Shown: one piece after another, positions 33,750 through 46,513 of the stretch | How positions within the stretch are numbered: position 1 is the first letter of the stretch | Layout of the letters: every line of letters starts with the position of its first letter | Origin: Favolaschia claudopus | Lineage: Eukaryota > Basidiomycota > Agaricomycetes > Agaricales > Mycenaceae | Length of the DNA: 64,000 nucleotides | Assembly: GCA_037176885.1 (NCBI GenBank) | Contig: JAWWNJ010000024.1 | Span: forward strand, 2,108,001 to 2,172,000 | Direction of reading: 5' to 3' | The notes under the pieces: generated by a model | What the model saw: the letters and a program-made list of their open reading frames with translations, nothing else | Told to the model about the DNA's origin: nothing | The model's database searches: none | Translations under genes and position numbers: made by a program

Positions 33750-36700
33750 TCACTGTCTCGACGACGGCAGAGGCTGTCGTTGCTTACCGGCACTCCCCCA
33801 ACTTGACTCACTGGTGCTCTGGCTTCCTTCAAAACCAGAGGAAGACCCCGCGCTTCCGAGTTTGTATGCGTCCTCGGAGTTGCTGCTGGATGAGTAGATA
33901 GTGTCACCGGACGAGTAGTCTGTGGCGACACCATCGGCTGCATAACTTCCGATGTGACCGTCAGCCTTCAAAATGTCCGTGACTTGAACGTCCTGCAAGG
34001 AAACAGACAAAGGGCCTGTGAAGTCTATATCCCATAATGCCCCGTAAGGATCGCTGCTCCGACTCAAGTTCATTGCATTCTCCATGAATGCAGGGACCTC
34101 CGCCGCCCTTCCATCCGTGGGACTGAAATAATGAGTCGGATACGTATACGGCGCGTAAACAGAGGCCATCGAGTTTAACTCCGCGTCTGACAGACCGGGA
34201 GTTCGCGCGTTAACCGATGCGGTGTCCGAAGAGTCCCCAGATCCGACGGTCGTGCTCGTATGGCTGTGTGTGGATGCCTCGCCGCGTTGAAGCTACAAAC
34301 ATGGAGTAGAATCAATCAGTGTCCCGATCGCGGGTAACATAAACTTTACGTCGTTCGGGGCCACTACGTACGCCCCACTGTCATGCATTGTGCCTCTTTT
34401 CACCGTCGCATCGTTCGACTCCTTGCTGTATATCGACTCGCCTGTCGACAAATAGTCATTGCCTTGGGGATTCAACGAGTTCCTCTAAAGAGAAAGAATG
34501 TCACTGGTACCGACATAGCACGAAGCTACGTGCATGGAATTCCTTACCTCGTTGTACGCATTCATTGCTGAGACAAAAAGTTCTGTTCCCAAAGTGGCAT
34601 TTCCATGTAGGCCCACCTAAACACGTTCCGTTGTTAATGCTCTGCATAGACATGAATTTAACAGACATACCTGTTCCGATGGTCCGCTTCGAAGTCTCTC
34701 TTTCTCGCTTTCGCTCAAGTGAGCGGTGTGGGGCCAGCCCTGGAGCAGCTCGCTCTTGCAATGAAGTCGACGTTATCGCTCTGCAACCAGTCTGCTCTAC
34801 CGGACAATCGCTCACTTTGTTGGATTCGCCAGTCGCTGACATAACCTGTCCTGTTCCCGGAATACCTAACGGAGGTACGGTCTTCTAAATATGTTCCTCG
34901 TTATTGTCCTGTATGGCATAAACTTGAACAACCTGCCTCTTCTGCTCGGTAGACGACTGGTATTGTTTCCGCATTCGCCGGCACATAGAACTTCCCGTCT
35001 TCACGCGCACCTTCACGGGCGGATCGGTGCCCATCTTCCTGGCGTGCACTGACCTGTGCGAACTCGTTGTTAACGTCGTTCAGCTCTGTTGACCAATTAC
35101 TCACTTTATCGCCCGCTGCAGCACCTGACTGAGATCTCATTGTCCCAGCCTCGCCGTGCCCTCGCTTTGAATGACGCGTGACACGACTTTGAGGTCGAGT
35201 GATGTTCGCTGCAGTCTCCATCGACTGAACACTCTGGCCTGTGCTGTGAACGGCAATTCCAGCGTTATCTCTAATCCTGCTCGGAGGCCTAACAGCATTC
35301 CTCTGCAGCAAGCCCGCATCCATCTAACAGACCCGTCCTTTCGGCACTTGCACAAACGGACTCTGCGACGAAAACGCACCTCGCCCTGTCTTTCATATCC
35401 GTCCACGTCACGAGAAACATTGCCTAACTTTGTACGGCGATAGGCCTGATCGTTCGCCGTCCCGTCCAAGCTTCGCTGCATAGGAGTAAATGGCGTTGAG
35501 GCCCTTCGCCCATGCAAGCCCGTGGAAATGGAGGTTGCCTGACGACATCCTACTGTCAATTTTCGTATAGGTCACTACCCTACCGGAAACGCACCTCCTC
35601 CGGTACTTGGCTGGACGGCCTGGTGATGTCCCTTGAAAAATCTACGGAAAACACGTCGCGGTGCCGCTGATTCGCAGGGACCTGATAGGTGTTTTGATGA
35701 AGGCGACTTGCAGGTCGAGAAGTGGCTGTTCCACTTGCAAACGAAGGTGATTTCAACTGAGTGAACCTCTTCTCAGTACTCGCGGCACAAAATACTGCAC
35801 CACACCGACCTCTGCATGTCGGCTACTCGGCGCTCTGATGATACCGTTACCTATGTTGCTGTGTCCCGGGAAAGGAGAGCCTGGGTGTTGGCCGTCTTTG
35901 TATACTCGAGTGCGCGCAACTTCGACACGACCGTCTCGGTCTCCAGATATCTGACACGCGTCAGTCTCCGACGAAGATCCGTGTCGATGGAAGATCGCAA
36001 GCACCTGTTGTCTGTCGCCGACAGATACCGTTTCGTTCCCGTTCCCGAACCCAATCGCCGACGCGTCTCCTTGCAGCAACATGGCGTGCAACGATCCGCG
36101 AGACTGTGGCCTTTGATCGTACAAATCAGACTGCGAAAAGTTGCCCGTCTGCTGAATATGAGATGGCAAGTGCGCATAACATGTTTAAATTTACATGATT
36201 GTTTGGGGTTTTAACTGGAGAGCGAGGAGCCGGCATATGCATTTCGACCGCTGCCTGCATGCGGTGCCCCGCGTTGTCCTCTAGTTGAAGGACATTCGAA
36301 GGCTCGCTCGGAGTCGGCCTTCGGCTAGTGCTCCCGCCAACAGTACTACGTGCGTGTGCGCCGTTCAACGGTCTCCCTCCCCCCCTCCTCGCCTGCTTCG
36401 TCCGTAAACACCTCTCTTTAGTATGGATGGCCATCTAAGTCGGCTTACCTTGCCAGGACTGTGCCGCCCTTGTCCCTGACTGGAGGCAGTGGGCAGCTCC
36501 TTTCCCCGGCTTGCCAACGCCATGTCCTGCTGCGTGACGTTATCGAAGGTGAAGTCGGGCGAACTCGACGCCGGTTGGAGGCCGAACTGTCTGCGTTGAG
36601 TACCAACCACTCGTGAATTGAAAAACCTACCAGAGACTGTCCGTGACCGAGAGGAGGCGTTTGTAACACGCGCTCCGGTAGCTTACTTAATGACCGGCTG

Positions 36701-37873
36701 GGATCGTTAGGTGTGTTCGGCGTCGCCACGAATCCACCTTTATGGACTTTGTTCTGTTCATGGAGCGTGATATGAATTCTCGCTCAAAAATTGACTTCGT
36801 AGTAACCTACCTGAGGACCCTGGTACTGCATGAATTTCCACCCGTTCACCGGAGGTTGCGTTTGCACTGGGTTTGTACCCAAAATCCTGGCAATGGAAGA
36901 CTGTGCCGGATGGACGAGGTCCCGCGCTGCCTTCAGCGGTGCGCGTAGCACCTGAACCTCCATGACTTCCACTGTCTTCATTTAAATTCAGAACGTGCGC
37001 GGAAACAATAACACTTACAAGCCAACGAGATTGCTGGAGTGGACACGCCATTGATCTCTTTGTTAATCGAAATGGCACTGGGCGACACGGTGACCATCAC
37101 AATGGCACCGGACAGCGAACTCCTCAGAAGCCAGAACGGTATGCGCTGACCCCTGGCGTCGAACGCCACGTAATCTCTCAGACGAGAGTTGTTCGACAGA
37201 GCCGTACGGAAACGGTTGAGCACATCCGGATTGGATATCTTCAAATCGTCTAGAGTGACCGCACCTGCTGTCCGTAAGTGTCTTGCAACAAGGACAACAC
37301 TGAACCTCACCGTTGGGCTCCTCGCCTTCATCCAACCAAACACGTCCTCCGACCCTCAAACATTTCTGTCCGTCGAAAAAGTCCCACCCGTTTACAACGG
37401 GTTTTCCTTCTGCCATGGCGCTGACGATGGCCTCCACTCCCCTCAGGCACTCCTCCTGCACTCCTTCGAAGCCCTCGTCGTCTGTATGAACTGATCAAGC
37501 ACACCAAACGTGTTCGACGCTGAAGTTACTTACCGCAGGGCCCCACTAAACCCCACCTTTTCGCCTTCAGCACTTCGCGGTTTGCACCGCCAGCGCTCCC
37601 GCCCTCCGACAAAGCTTGTGCTTCAAACGAGCCTACAATTATAAGCGGAATGACCGGCGGTAGCGTGTTAGGTGCGGTTGGGACAGCGGCGCGAAGCGTC
37701 TTCCAGCGCTCACGGCCCTTTGCCCAACCGGCAACTCCAAGGATATCTTTTCTTCCAGCGTAATATTCACTGCCCCTAATATGCGAGAGGACGCCCAGTA
37801 ACTGCGCGGCAGAGTAGCTCGAAAAGTCGACGCGTTCTGAGCGTGATGTTCTATTGTGTATGTCAACGTCCAT
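33750..37873 (-). CDS. long multi-exon protein of unknown family, ordered N-half, Ser-rich disordered C-half
   Basis: Joined exons read without a break across at least eight GT..AG introns. N-terminal part: MDVDIHNRTSRSERVDFSSY, YYAGRKDILGVAGWAKGRER, PPVIPLIIVGSF, GWDFFDGQKCLRVGGRVWLD, TLDDLKISNPDVLNRFRTAL and FWLLRSSLSGAIVMVTVSPS; these look like a folded alpha/beta domain. The rest (from about 36730 down) is low-complexity Ser/Gln/Gly/Pro sequence ending YPTHYFSPTDGRAAEVPAFM...QPLPSSRQ. Exon boundaries checked include 37513-37554, 37270-37313 and 34293-34349. No known domain is recognised, and no transmembrane segment or signal is evident. A disordered tail on a folded domain is seen in many regulators, but the function is unknown. 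Confidence 0.6.
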
Positions 37874-38350
37874 TCAAGAGGAAGCCAAGTGGTACGAAGC
37901 AATGGCGAACCTGCAGTCCTGGACCCTACAGTTATATACTGTGGTGGTACGGCAAGCAGGAAAGTGATCTTTGTTTCACTCTAAAATAAGCGACTTGAGC
38001 CAGAAATGGTCATGAAGAGAGAGTTACGCAAGCTGGCGCATCGCTACTCTTCTTGCCAGCAAACGTTGCCAAAAAAGTTACTTCGAGAGGCCGCTTAAGG
38101 ACGAGATCGGCTGTTTATTTCCTTTTTTGGTCATAATCCAATGTTCTCGCCAAATGTTTCTCTTGTTTCGGGTCCGTGGCCTTGACTTGTATGTTCTACA
38201 AATTGAGGTCGAGCGACGAGCTCGTTGCGACGCACTGACGAATAAGGCATCGACTCTTATGCGGTTTCTCCGGTCCAACTTGAGCAATCGACTCGGCGAA
38301 AGAGACCATAACCGGTAGGTACCTTCAAGCAGTGCTGCATAAAGGCTTCA
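37874..38350. other. divergent intergenic region
   Basis: Presumed shared 5' region of the unknown minus-strand gene and the plus-strand RING gene. No TATA box close to either start was recognised. Confidence 0.4.
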
Positions 38351-39074
38351 GTGAATGCGCTGCTCGCCATGGACTTCCCCCGAGCCCGTCTATACCAGTC
38401 GTCCATTAAAGACACTTTCGCTCGTGGTCTGCGAACCACAGCTACTCCTGTGCCAGGGGTTGACCCCAGCCCCTCCCACGCTTTGCAAACCGATCCGTTC
38501 GAAAATTATCGCCGCTTCACAAAGGATAGCGGCACCAGATCGCACCTTGCAATCGACGTTGACGTATGGCATGCACTACCATCAATTGAAGTGCACTCTT
38601 CAGCCGAAAATAGTCCCGTCCACGGCGACGCAGCTGAGGGTGCCACGAATGCGATTCTCAGGAACGCGCGCCTTCCTCCTCTCCCCCCCCCCCCCGACTA
38701 CATCGAATACGGCGGCGACCCAGAGCACGACATTGCCGAACTTTTCACTTGCTCAATATGTTGGGAAACATTCAACCTTCCTGTCGTGTGAGTTGCATGC
38801 CGCTGCGCGTGCAGACACGAATTCTCACTTCGGTAGACTCTTGTGCGTGCACGTCTTCTGCGATGCTTGCATGGCTAGAGCGATGGAACGCGCTGGCACA
38901 TGTCCTCTCTGTCGTGGAGAGATAACCGAGAATCCCATCCAAGATGAGCTCTTTGAAAGGGAATTAGCGCGCGCAATAGCGGAAAACGACGTAGAGGCAC
39001 CGACTTCCCGTACTCGTATCCCTCCTTATGTTTGGCCACACGTCATGTCAGGTCGCACCTACAATGTAGAATAA
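38351..39074 (+). CDS. RING-finger protein, probable E3 ubiquitin ligase
   Basis: Two exons with an intron at 38788-38836 (GTGAGT...GGTAG). The N-terminal about 130 residues are mostly disordered and include a polyproline run (LPPLPPPPDYIEYG). The RING spans the intron: CSICWETFNLPVV / LCVHVFCDACMARAM ... GTCPLCRG, giving a C3HC4 pattern with CSIC, C-x-H, CDAC and CPLC ligands. RING domains bind E2 enzymes and promote ubiquitin transfer. A charged helical tail follows (DELFERELARAIAENDVEAP) and the end is SGRTYNVE. The start at 38351 is the first ATG in frame after the upstream stop. Confidence 0.75.
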
Positions 39075-40982
39075 GTTATGAATACAGATTCTCTACGTCA
39101 GAAATTTAAGCGAGCGGTGTCTTTCCACGCACTTTTTCGTCCGTCAATGGTCGCTCGCCGTACCTTGTCTCGCTCGTGGCTTGCGCGTCGTCTACATCGA
39201 TCACAAGGAAAAGACACTGGGGTCTCGCCTTCGTAGACAGACAACGCGCCTCGCTGTCCCTTCCTGACGTTGCATCGAAGCTTTTCGCCTTGACCGTATC
39301 GTCTGATCTTGGACGTGAGAGGCGCTCTCTTCAACTTGTAGCACCTGTGAGAGAGGACACGACCTGTTGGTGCGCGACCGGATTTGCTTTGATGGGCTCC
39401 TCCTACCTGCGATGTTTCCTTCGATGGCCAGCCGTACCCACGCCAGACGCGAAATGTTCTCTTCACGTAGACGCGCTTTCAGTTCGCCACAAGGAGAAGA
39501 AAATTTAAGAAACGATCGCGCTGCGATGTCACTGACTGCTCACCCGCCTATGCATTGAACTCTCTACGTCGGTCCTTCCGTCGACTTGCCTCCGACTTCG
39601 CACCCTCACAGTTTTCGTCTCTGCAGTGAAGAATTTTGCCTGCTCGTGGCTAGCATCCAAACTCAGTGCAACGCGCATCTTCGATTCTTTGATAATTTGT
39701 GTGCGCTTCTTGACAGTGCCTTCGATGGTCAAGTACTTTGTGTTTGCGTGTCAACGAGATGCACTCCTTGCATCAGCAAATAACCGCGCGTCTTCGTACG
39801 AGAAGCGTGCGTGTTCCAGGAGCTGCCCGTTCAGGTCCTCCTAGAAGGGAGACGACATTAAGACACGTGCTAGTCGTGACCGAAACGCTCAGCGAGTTCG
39901 AGGTCCGCTTCCACTGCACCGTCCTGCTTTTGACTTGCAAAGAGTTGCTATACCGGCCCACCTCCTGCTGGTCCGATCTGGTCTCCACATAGCTACTTCG
40001 TCCTCTTCAACGGACGCCTCGCACTTTGATTCTCAGTATCCACGTCCAGATCATTTCACGGACCCAGAAGACCAAAGACTTTTCGATCCCTCCCTTGCGA
40101 ACACTTTGGCTGGCAACAAAGTCACCTAACAGAACGTCCTTTGCGCTTGTACTTGACTTTCACGTTGCGGCTGAATTGTGGCGGAATTTGCGGGACCTTC
40201 GAATCTGTCGCGTGTCGTGCAAAGAAGTCGCGGATTGGATGTTGCAGATACTGTCTTGCCTTCCAGAAGTTCGCCCCAAAGTAACTGTTGGCTGCATTCT
40301 CCGGCCTGCCGGTCGCTGCGAGCAAGTGCGGAGATTCAAATTTAATTCAATCGGCAGCGAGCGTTTATCACGTGTGCCGATGACTTTCTGTGTCACTGAT
40401 TTGAAGGACCTGGATAACTGAAGGGAGAAAAAGCAGAACCAGGGTGCAAAGAATGGTGAACTTGAAGGACAGCCACCGCCTATGTCTCCTCTCCCTCCCT
40501 CTCTGCGATAAGAAGAACACTCAATCATTATTAGCCTCCCCCTCGTATCTACTCCAAACTTCACCGTGATCCGACATTCTGTGCCTAATTCTCGTACATG
40601 TCCTTTCTACTCCGTATAAAGCGGTGAATTTGAGCAGTTCGGATTCCTGCAACGTGCACCAAAGCGAAATGAAAGACTGCTCTTCGCCATTAGTGAAAGA
40701 GACGGATCGATGTCCTGACCGACGTTTCCCATTCCACCCCACTTGATGTGCGCGAAACCTTTCAGTTCGTGCACAGACCTCCAACGGCCTGGACAAGACA
40801 TCTCGCACGCTCTGTCCCAACCTGTAGTAGAAATCTGGAGGGTGATTGCGCCTGGAAATCGAGACGTTGTGCGGAAAAAACCGCGATACAACGGGTCGAA
40901 ATATAGCGCCGCATGCATCTGCTTTCTCCAGCCTTGTATGTGTTGTTGTTCTGACACATTTTTCAGGACCGGAGTGACGATT
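39075..40982. other. long stretch without a confident gene
   Basis: Open segments on plus at 39738-39992 and 40026-40421 (e.g. LRDLRICRVSCKEVADWMLQ) have F-box/LRR-like flavour but no start, splice or intact domain could be assigned. A decayed member of the F-box family is possible. Confidence 0.35.
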
Positions 40983-41680
40983 TCAGACGCCCCCAATAGC
41001 AATCATCTGGTCCGTGTTCGGGGACGCAAAGAAGAGGGGGCCAAGATTGCGTTGCAAGGAAAGGGTAATTGTCACCGCCGATCCCTGCAAAGACTTAAGA
41101 CCAGAACCTCGCTGATATTGCTGTTCAGCTCAACACGTACCGGCATGGAAGTATGACGGAATATCAGTCTCCACCCTCCAGTGGAAAGATATGGCCCTGC
41201 ACTCCAACTGCGATCCTCCAACACAAACCCAGACTCCTTGGTCATAAAGGTTTCCCAAGCATCGAAGTTCTCGTAGTGGCTTATCACGTTCAAGTTGTCG
41301 GGACGCGGCACATCGGACAGAGTGGACGCGACAGCCAACGCAACTGACCCTACGATCCAGCTGTGTGTTCCCTCTAACACTCGAAAAAAGCCCTCGAACA
41401 AAAAACTATGGCCATGTTCGTCAGACGGAGGAACGAAGCCTGGGCGTCCGGTGAAAAAAGGGGACATGTATCTCTATAGGGTCTGGACTTGAGATATATA
41501 CTTAGCATACGTGCTGCACGCTCTGTCGATGTGCAAGAAGCGGAGAATCTCGATAAGAGCGAGAAAGCGCAGCATGTATAGGACGATGTCGGAGTGACTC
41601 CAAAAGTCATGAGGAGGAAGGTGTTTTGTTTTGCGGTACGGCTGTACTCGAGTTTTCAGGGCTGGGCAGTGCTTAGGCAT
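40983..41680 (-). CDS. small F-box-like protein
   Basis: Exon 1 has HDFWSHSDIVLYMLRFLALI ... LHIDRA, which fits a divergent F-box helix pattern. An intron of about 48 nt (41472-41519, with an AG-AG acceptor choice) leads to YMSPFFTGRPGFVPPSDEHG ... SHYENFDAWETFMTKESGFV ... LSTGGWRLIFRHTSMP. A second intron at 41085-41140 leads to GSAVTITLSLQRNLGPLFFA ... QMIAIGGV and the stop at 40983. The reading is continuous. A similar layout (short F-box-like helix plus a compact alpha/beta region) is common in lineage-specific mushroom gene families; partner unknown. Confidence 0.5.
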
Positions 41681-41833
41681 TGTATGAAACGACACTAAAA
41701 GAAAGCGCCTTTTATTCATCTCGCTGTGTTACGTGCTCACAACATTAACCATAACAAGCCTACTTGTCCACGTCGTCTCTTTCGAAGTTGGGCGAGATCG
41801 TTTCGAGAAATACCCTGTCAAGTAAGTCAGCGG

Positions 41834-42400
41834 TCAGCTCCCAAATTGAGGTGCAACTAACTTGGGAATGACCCATTCGAGAGCCAGTACATCCGCCGGT
41901 TGTATGTCCACGAAAGGCCTGTTTCGGGACTTGCCACGCTTGAAAACCAAAACATTTCCTCTCCAGGTCCGGTCGAGACCGTCCACTGTTTTCATTATGT
42001 GGTAATTGACGGGATGGACATCACTCCCAGTCGCATGCTGAGGCGCAACAACGACTGTGAAGGAGTACTGGCATTCGCGATCTTCCTTCTTCGACTTGAA
42101 ATTGAAGTCGAATACCCGCCCCTCCAGATCGACCCAAGCTTCTCCGCTTCCTCTTGTCGCGTCGAACCACAACTCTGCATTTACTTGCGCAGCGGTCCGA
42201 GCTTGCCGCACGTCTCCCAGAAAAGGGACTCTAACCCACACCATCTGTGATATGACAGGCCCGTCCGGGATGAGAATGGCGTGCACAGATTTCGCGCCCT
42301 CCTACTCTTGTTATGAGCTGAACGAATGCTTTGGTCTGTCACGTACCATAAATTCAGAAAAAGCGACTTCCCTCGTCTGCGATATCTTATACCAACTCAT
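41834..42400 (-). CDS. small unrecognised protein
   Basis: Begins MSWYKISQTREVAFSEFM, then an intron at 42302-42346 (GTACGT...GTAG), then EGAKSVHAILIPDGPVISQM ... AQVNAELWFDATRGSGEAWV ... WRGNVLVFKRGKSRNRPFVD and ends LVAPQFGS. The spliced reading is coherent and beta-rich. The true 5' end may lie further upstream. No family recognised. Confidence 0.45.
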
Positions 42401-42896
42401 TGGCGGAATGCCAGTGGAAAATGCTCGGCGAGAAACTGCTCATGACCAAGCCTGCAAGTAGAACAACTTGCGAGCCATCCCTGCTTCCGACGTCTTTTAT
42501 GGCCGTCCTCCTGTCCGCGCGCTTCGTCAGAAATGGGTCGAACGCTCAGCCACCGCACCGCCTCGAAGTCCGTAAAAGGCTCCTTATGTCAAAGTGCACC
42601 CTGCCACGGAGGGACGTGTCGTAAACGCGACGACAGCCTAAAACGGAAACCATACTTAATGGAACCCGTGGGTCGTTTGCGGTTTATGCTGTCCCTTGCC
42701 ATATGTGGTAAGTAACTGTATCTGGTGGATCCTACTATCTTGGGGAGTCTTCACCTTGCATCGCGCGTATTCCTTCCTTGCCGTTAATTTGGACCCACCG
42801 ACGAGCGTGTCGGGAACAGTTCTCGCACATCCTTTGGTCTCCGTTGCAGTGCATAAAGCTGCAGTTTACGTCTGGTCCGGATAATTGCCTTCCGTC

Positions 42897-44145
42897 ATGC
42901 CCCCCGCTCTCAGTTGCCCTTTCCCTCCGTGGACTGCAGACCGACTTACGCTTGATCAAATCGGCCCGATTCCTGGAGGACCCTCAGGTCACAGCCCTCG
43001 CTCGCTTGCATACGGTATAGACTTCCACCGCCCGAACTCGACCTATTGCGACGTCATGGACGAGCCAACTGTCTTTACAGTAGACGGCTTGGTCGATCCT
43101 TGCATCTTCTTCCTATTTGGCCGGATAGAACAAGAACCTGTGAGGTTGAACATGTCAGATAAAGTATTCGTCGCTCATGTTGTACAGAGGCTCCAGCATC
43201 CCACCGCACCTTTATCCTCGGTTCGGGAACGGACCCTCAGGGCAGTACCAAGGCCTTGTTCGCCAGGCAAATAGAGGCGGTCGTAGGCCAGTAGCTTGCG
43301 GTGCACGTTGTCTTCAAGTACATGCTTCTTCTGACCACTCGTAGACCCTAACTGACAGTCCCCAGCTCCACGAAACGGCCTTTTCTGCAACAGAAGTCCA
43401 GTACTCGACCGGGCGGTGCGGAACTTACTTGGAAATACACACAGACCACCGAGGCGACGCTCCATGTCACATATACCGCAGCATTGGGGAAGGAGAGACA
43501 GTTACGCGTCCTTCCTGGTCCGAACCGATCCCGATCTCTGTCGGGGAATGGGTCTTGATTCAGGCGTCGTTCCACCTCCGTGAGGAACCTGAATACGAAG
43601 GGAAAAAGGTGAGAATGCACTCCCGTGCTTGAAACGGGCTGATAGCACCTTCCTTCAGTCCTATGAGTTGCTTGCGCGTCACATGAGAGTGCTGCAAGTC
43701 CAGGAAGGCGATTCGGGCGCACCTACAGACCCTGTCACTGCCGTGCACTCCTCCGACATGGAAGTAGACTCACGCGTTCACTCTCCGTTCCCCGACGCGA
43801 CTGTGATTGACATGGACACTGACATCGTCAAGGAGCGTTCCTCGCCAACCACTCCCCTCCGCAACACAATTCGCCTCCTCGGAAGAGGAACCTGCTTCAT
43901 CCGTCGACGCAATGACATCCTCCAGCGATGACATACTGTCCGACTCGACGCCTAGGACGTTGATAGACAGGCGAAAATCCCGACCGTCATCTCTTCCCAC
44001 CCCCAACACCAAGAGAACGAGATCGGTCACAAAAAGCAAAAGACCTGTTCTCAATGCTTTGCAGGGTACGCGCCGTAGCACAAGACTCGCGGTTCGCAAC
44101 GGGAAAGGTCCTAGCAAAAAGGCAAAGGGTCAGTTTGAGGTCTAA
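42897..44145 (+). CDS. unrecognised protein with basic C-terminus
   Basis: Best splicing: MPPALSCPFPPWTADRLTLD ... FFLFGRIEQEP, intron GTGAGG...AGAG, then APASHRTFILGSGTDPQGST ... ARQIEAVVG, intron, HPQLHETAFSATEVQYSTGR, EPIPISVGEWVLIQASFHL, intron 43612-43660, SYELLARHMRVLQVQ, then a disordered Ser/Asp region and a basic tail (RRSTRLAVRNGKGPSKKAKG) that could be a nuclear localisation signal. A frame change around 43801-43886 implies one more intron. Family not recognised; the segment ILGSGTDPQGSTKALF is the most distinctive. Confidence 0.45.
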
Positions 44146-45198
44146 TAAGTACTTGAATGGTTTCGCACCGTGTTTACCGAATTGTTCAACCAATACAAGG
44201 CCCAAAGCCTTTTCTTCCACTTTGAAGGAAGCGGCGAGCCTCTAAGATGAATTGGCCGACAGTCATGTTCGACGCTCCAGAAAGACTTTAACACCTTAGG
44301 TGGTTAATTACAAAGTCGACGTCACCAGAGTTGATGACAGCCTCCGCCAACAGCACCGACTCGCCCGGCCACCGCATTGAGCTGGACTGAAAGTCGTTGG
44401 CGATCAAGTTTAAGCAGGTACTCGATGTACTCCGGCCCAGAGTCCAGGTCGGCGTCGACCAGCGGTCGATTTTGCGGAGGAACGTAGATGCATCTGACTG
44501 AGTGTTTGCCGGCCGCGGGAGGGCACGTGTCGATACGATGTTGTTCTCCACTGTTCAAGTCGTCCAAGATTACTTGTACGACGCACACGCTTTCCGCAAG
44601 TCGAAGACAAATTTCATCTCCAATTCCGAACTTTTGCGGGACGTGCTATACCAGGCAACGCAAGCTCGCGAGGGCCTGCTATTTAACTGAACCTGTTCTG
44701 CGTCGAGCCTTACTCTGGTTCCTACATGGCTTTGCCAAGAAAGTATGTCCGCTTGGGACCCTGTGCGTATGCTGTAGGACTCGCCGTGGGCAGAACTCTT
44801 CTCAGTCCGCTACGATCCCTAAGCGAGAGGTTTCCCTTTTAGACCAAGGCACCGAGACCCGCCGATCCTTCGCCATGTCGCTCTTCTCCGGTAACAGGCA
44901 TCTCACTTCGCGTGCACAGGAAAGGACGTGTTTCGCAGATACCTGTAAAGAGAAGTGAAAGCTCGCAAGCGGAGACGAAGGGACCAAAGGAGGAAATTAC
45001 TAGACATGGCACGTGCCTACAAACTTTGTCCCACACTTCACTCCCAAAATGGAAGTCGCTAAATATGGCACTTGCCTAATTGCGACGAGCTTACGTCTCA
45101 CGGCCACTGGCACGCACCGCTCCAAACTCTGCATACAGTCGAAGTTGTCGTCAACCTATCATGTCGCTTCACCTCGAACATATCCAACGCGGGCTCCT
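44146..45198. other. region without a confident gene
   Basis: On minus, about 44322-44640 reads GDEICLRLAESVCVVQVILD ... RCIYVPPQNRPLVDADLDSG, a protein-like segment that may be one exon of an unidentified gene. Ends and splicing could not be resolved. Confidence 0.3.
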
Positions 45199-45204
45199 TA
45201 TAAA
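45199..45204 (+). promoter_or_regulatory. TATA box of the 45337 gene
   Basis: TATAAA lies 133 bp before the ATG and is the only good match in the upstream 300 bp. Confidence 0.45.
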
Positions 45205-45336
45205 GCCAACCGTTTCAGGCTGATCGCTTTCCTACCGTCTCCTGTTCTACGCCATGCTTGACAGTGGTATGCTTAACCTACTAAAATTTTGCCTCCAGTT
45301 CGTCTCACCTCACTTTTAGTGTTAGTCCGTGACAGG

Positions 45337-46513
45337 ATGTCTCAATTGAATGCCCAGACCCAATTTCTTCTGTCTAACGCGGCCGACCATCAGAAGCGCA
45401 TCTTGCTTTCCTCCATGACAATGCAGCGATTGTTTTTCATCTCCACCGAGTCCGCTGAACTGTTCAAGGTGGTCAGCTCCTTTCTCCAGTTTACTCGACG
45501 ACATGGAAGAGAAGACACGGACCTCGACTCCGTAGCAGTTGCAAGCAGTGGACTGCCCGGCAGGAAAACAGCGTAGAAAACGGCGGCGACTGGAATGGCA
45601 TCTCGAATATTGCCAATGCGACAGGCGAGTGCATGCACGTCTGATCTCGCCCTCTTACAATGTTTTTCAAGGCTTTTCCGATTTCCCCCCTGAACTGGGT
45701 CTGCGTGTTGTTGGCTATCTCCCTTACGCCGACAGATGTCGTTTTGCACAAACCTCGAACTACGCTGCAGCGCTCGCCGCCGAATCTCTACAGTCTGCCG
45801 CCGCCAAACTGCTAGCCAGTTTTTCCCTCCTCTACGAGGACGTCAAAATGATGCAGACCGCCACCGGCGCCACATTTTATGGACTGGCAGTAGACGCGCT
45901 CCTGAGAACGGCTGAAGACTGCCTCGAAGTGACTCGTCTCGAACTCGTAGTACCGAAAGCGTGTGGGGCGGTAGTAGCGCGGTTCTTGGCTTTAGCCTCT
46001 CAGTATACCCTTGCGTCGCACGACTCAGAGGACAACGTCGCTGTCCTCAATGTCTGCGCGGTATGGATCCTGACGTCAGTCTCGCGCAAGATAATCGTAC
46101 TTGAAAGTGACACTTCGAATCCGCTCGATGTGATAGCCCGCTCCCCCATAACAAGCCTATACAACGCTTGGACTGCTAACGAATTATGGATCGGCTACGC
46201 GAACCTCACAGCTAGCGGGATCGCATACGCTACGTCGCTCAACTTTCCGCTCCTCTCTCCACCCTCTGCGCATCGAAAAATGTGGCGAGTCATGCGCCAG
46301 TGCATGCAGGCAGGGCACGTCCTTTCCCTCCAAGGTCACACATGTCCCCACATCTGCGGTGTGGACGTGAGCTGCCCTGCGACTCTGCGCACGAGCTGTG
46401 ACGCAGGCTGTGCCATAAGCCCATTTCCAGTGTGGAGATACTCCTCCGAATCGGTCGCGTCGGCACCAGTATGTTGGTCTATGGAGGCGGCGGGTGTGCG
46501 CAAGGCCATCTAG
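45337..46513 (+). CDS. F-box-like protein with Cys-rich C-terminal motif
   Basis: Exon 1 (45337-45531) starts MSQLNAQTQFLLSNAADHQK. A 43-nt intron, 45532-45574 (GTAGCA...ACAG), keeps frame into RRKRRRLEWHLEYCQCDRRV. The F-box-like segment is FSDFPPELGLRVVGYLPYAD ... FAQTSNYAAALAAESLQSAA. A helical middle part contains LLASFSLLYEDVKMMQTATG. The end has a distinctive Cys cluster (HTCPHICGVDVSCPATL ... CDAGCAISPFPVWRYSS ... VCWSMEAAG) which may bind metal or form a small fold. An inverted, damaged paralogue lies at 48636-50014. Probable ubiquitin-ligase adaptor; inference only. Confidence 0.6.
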
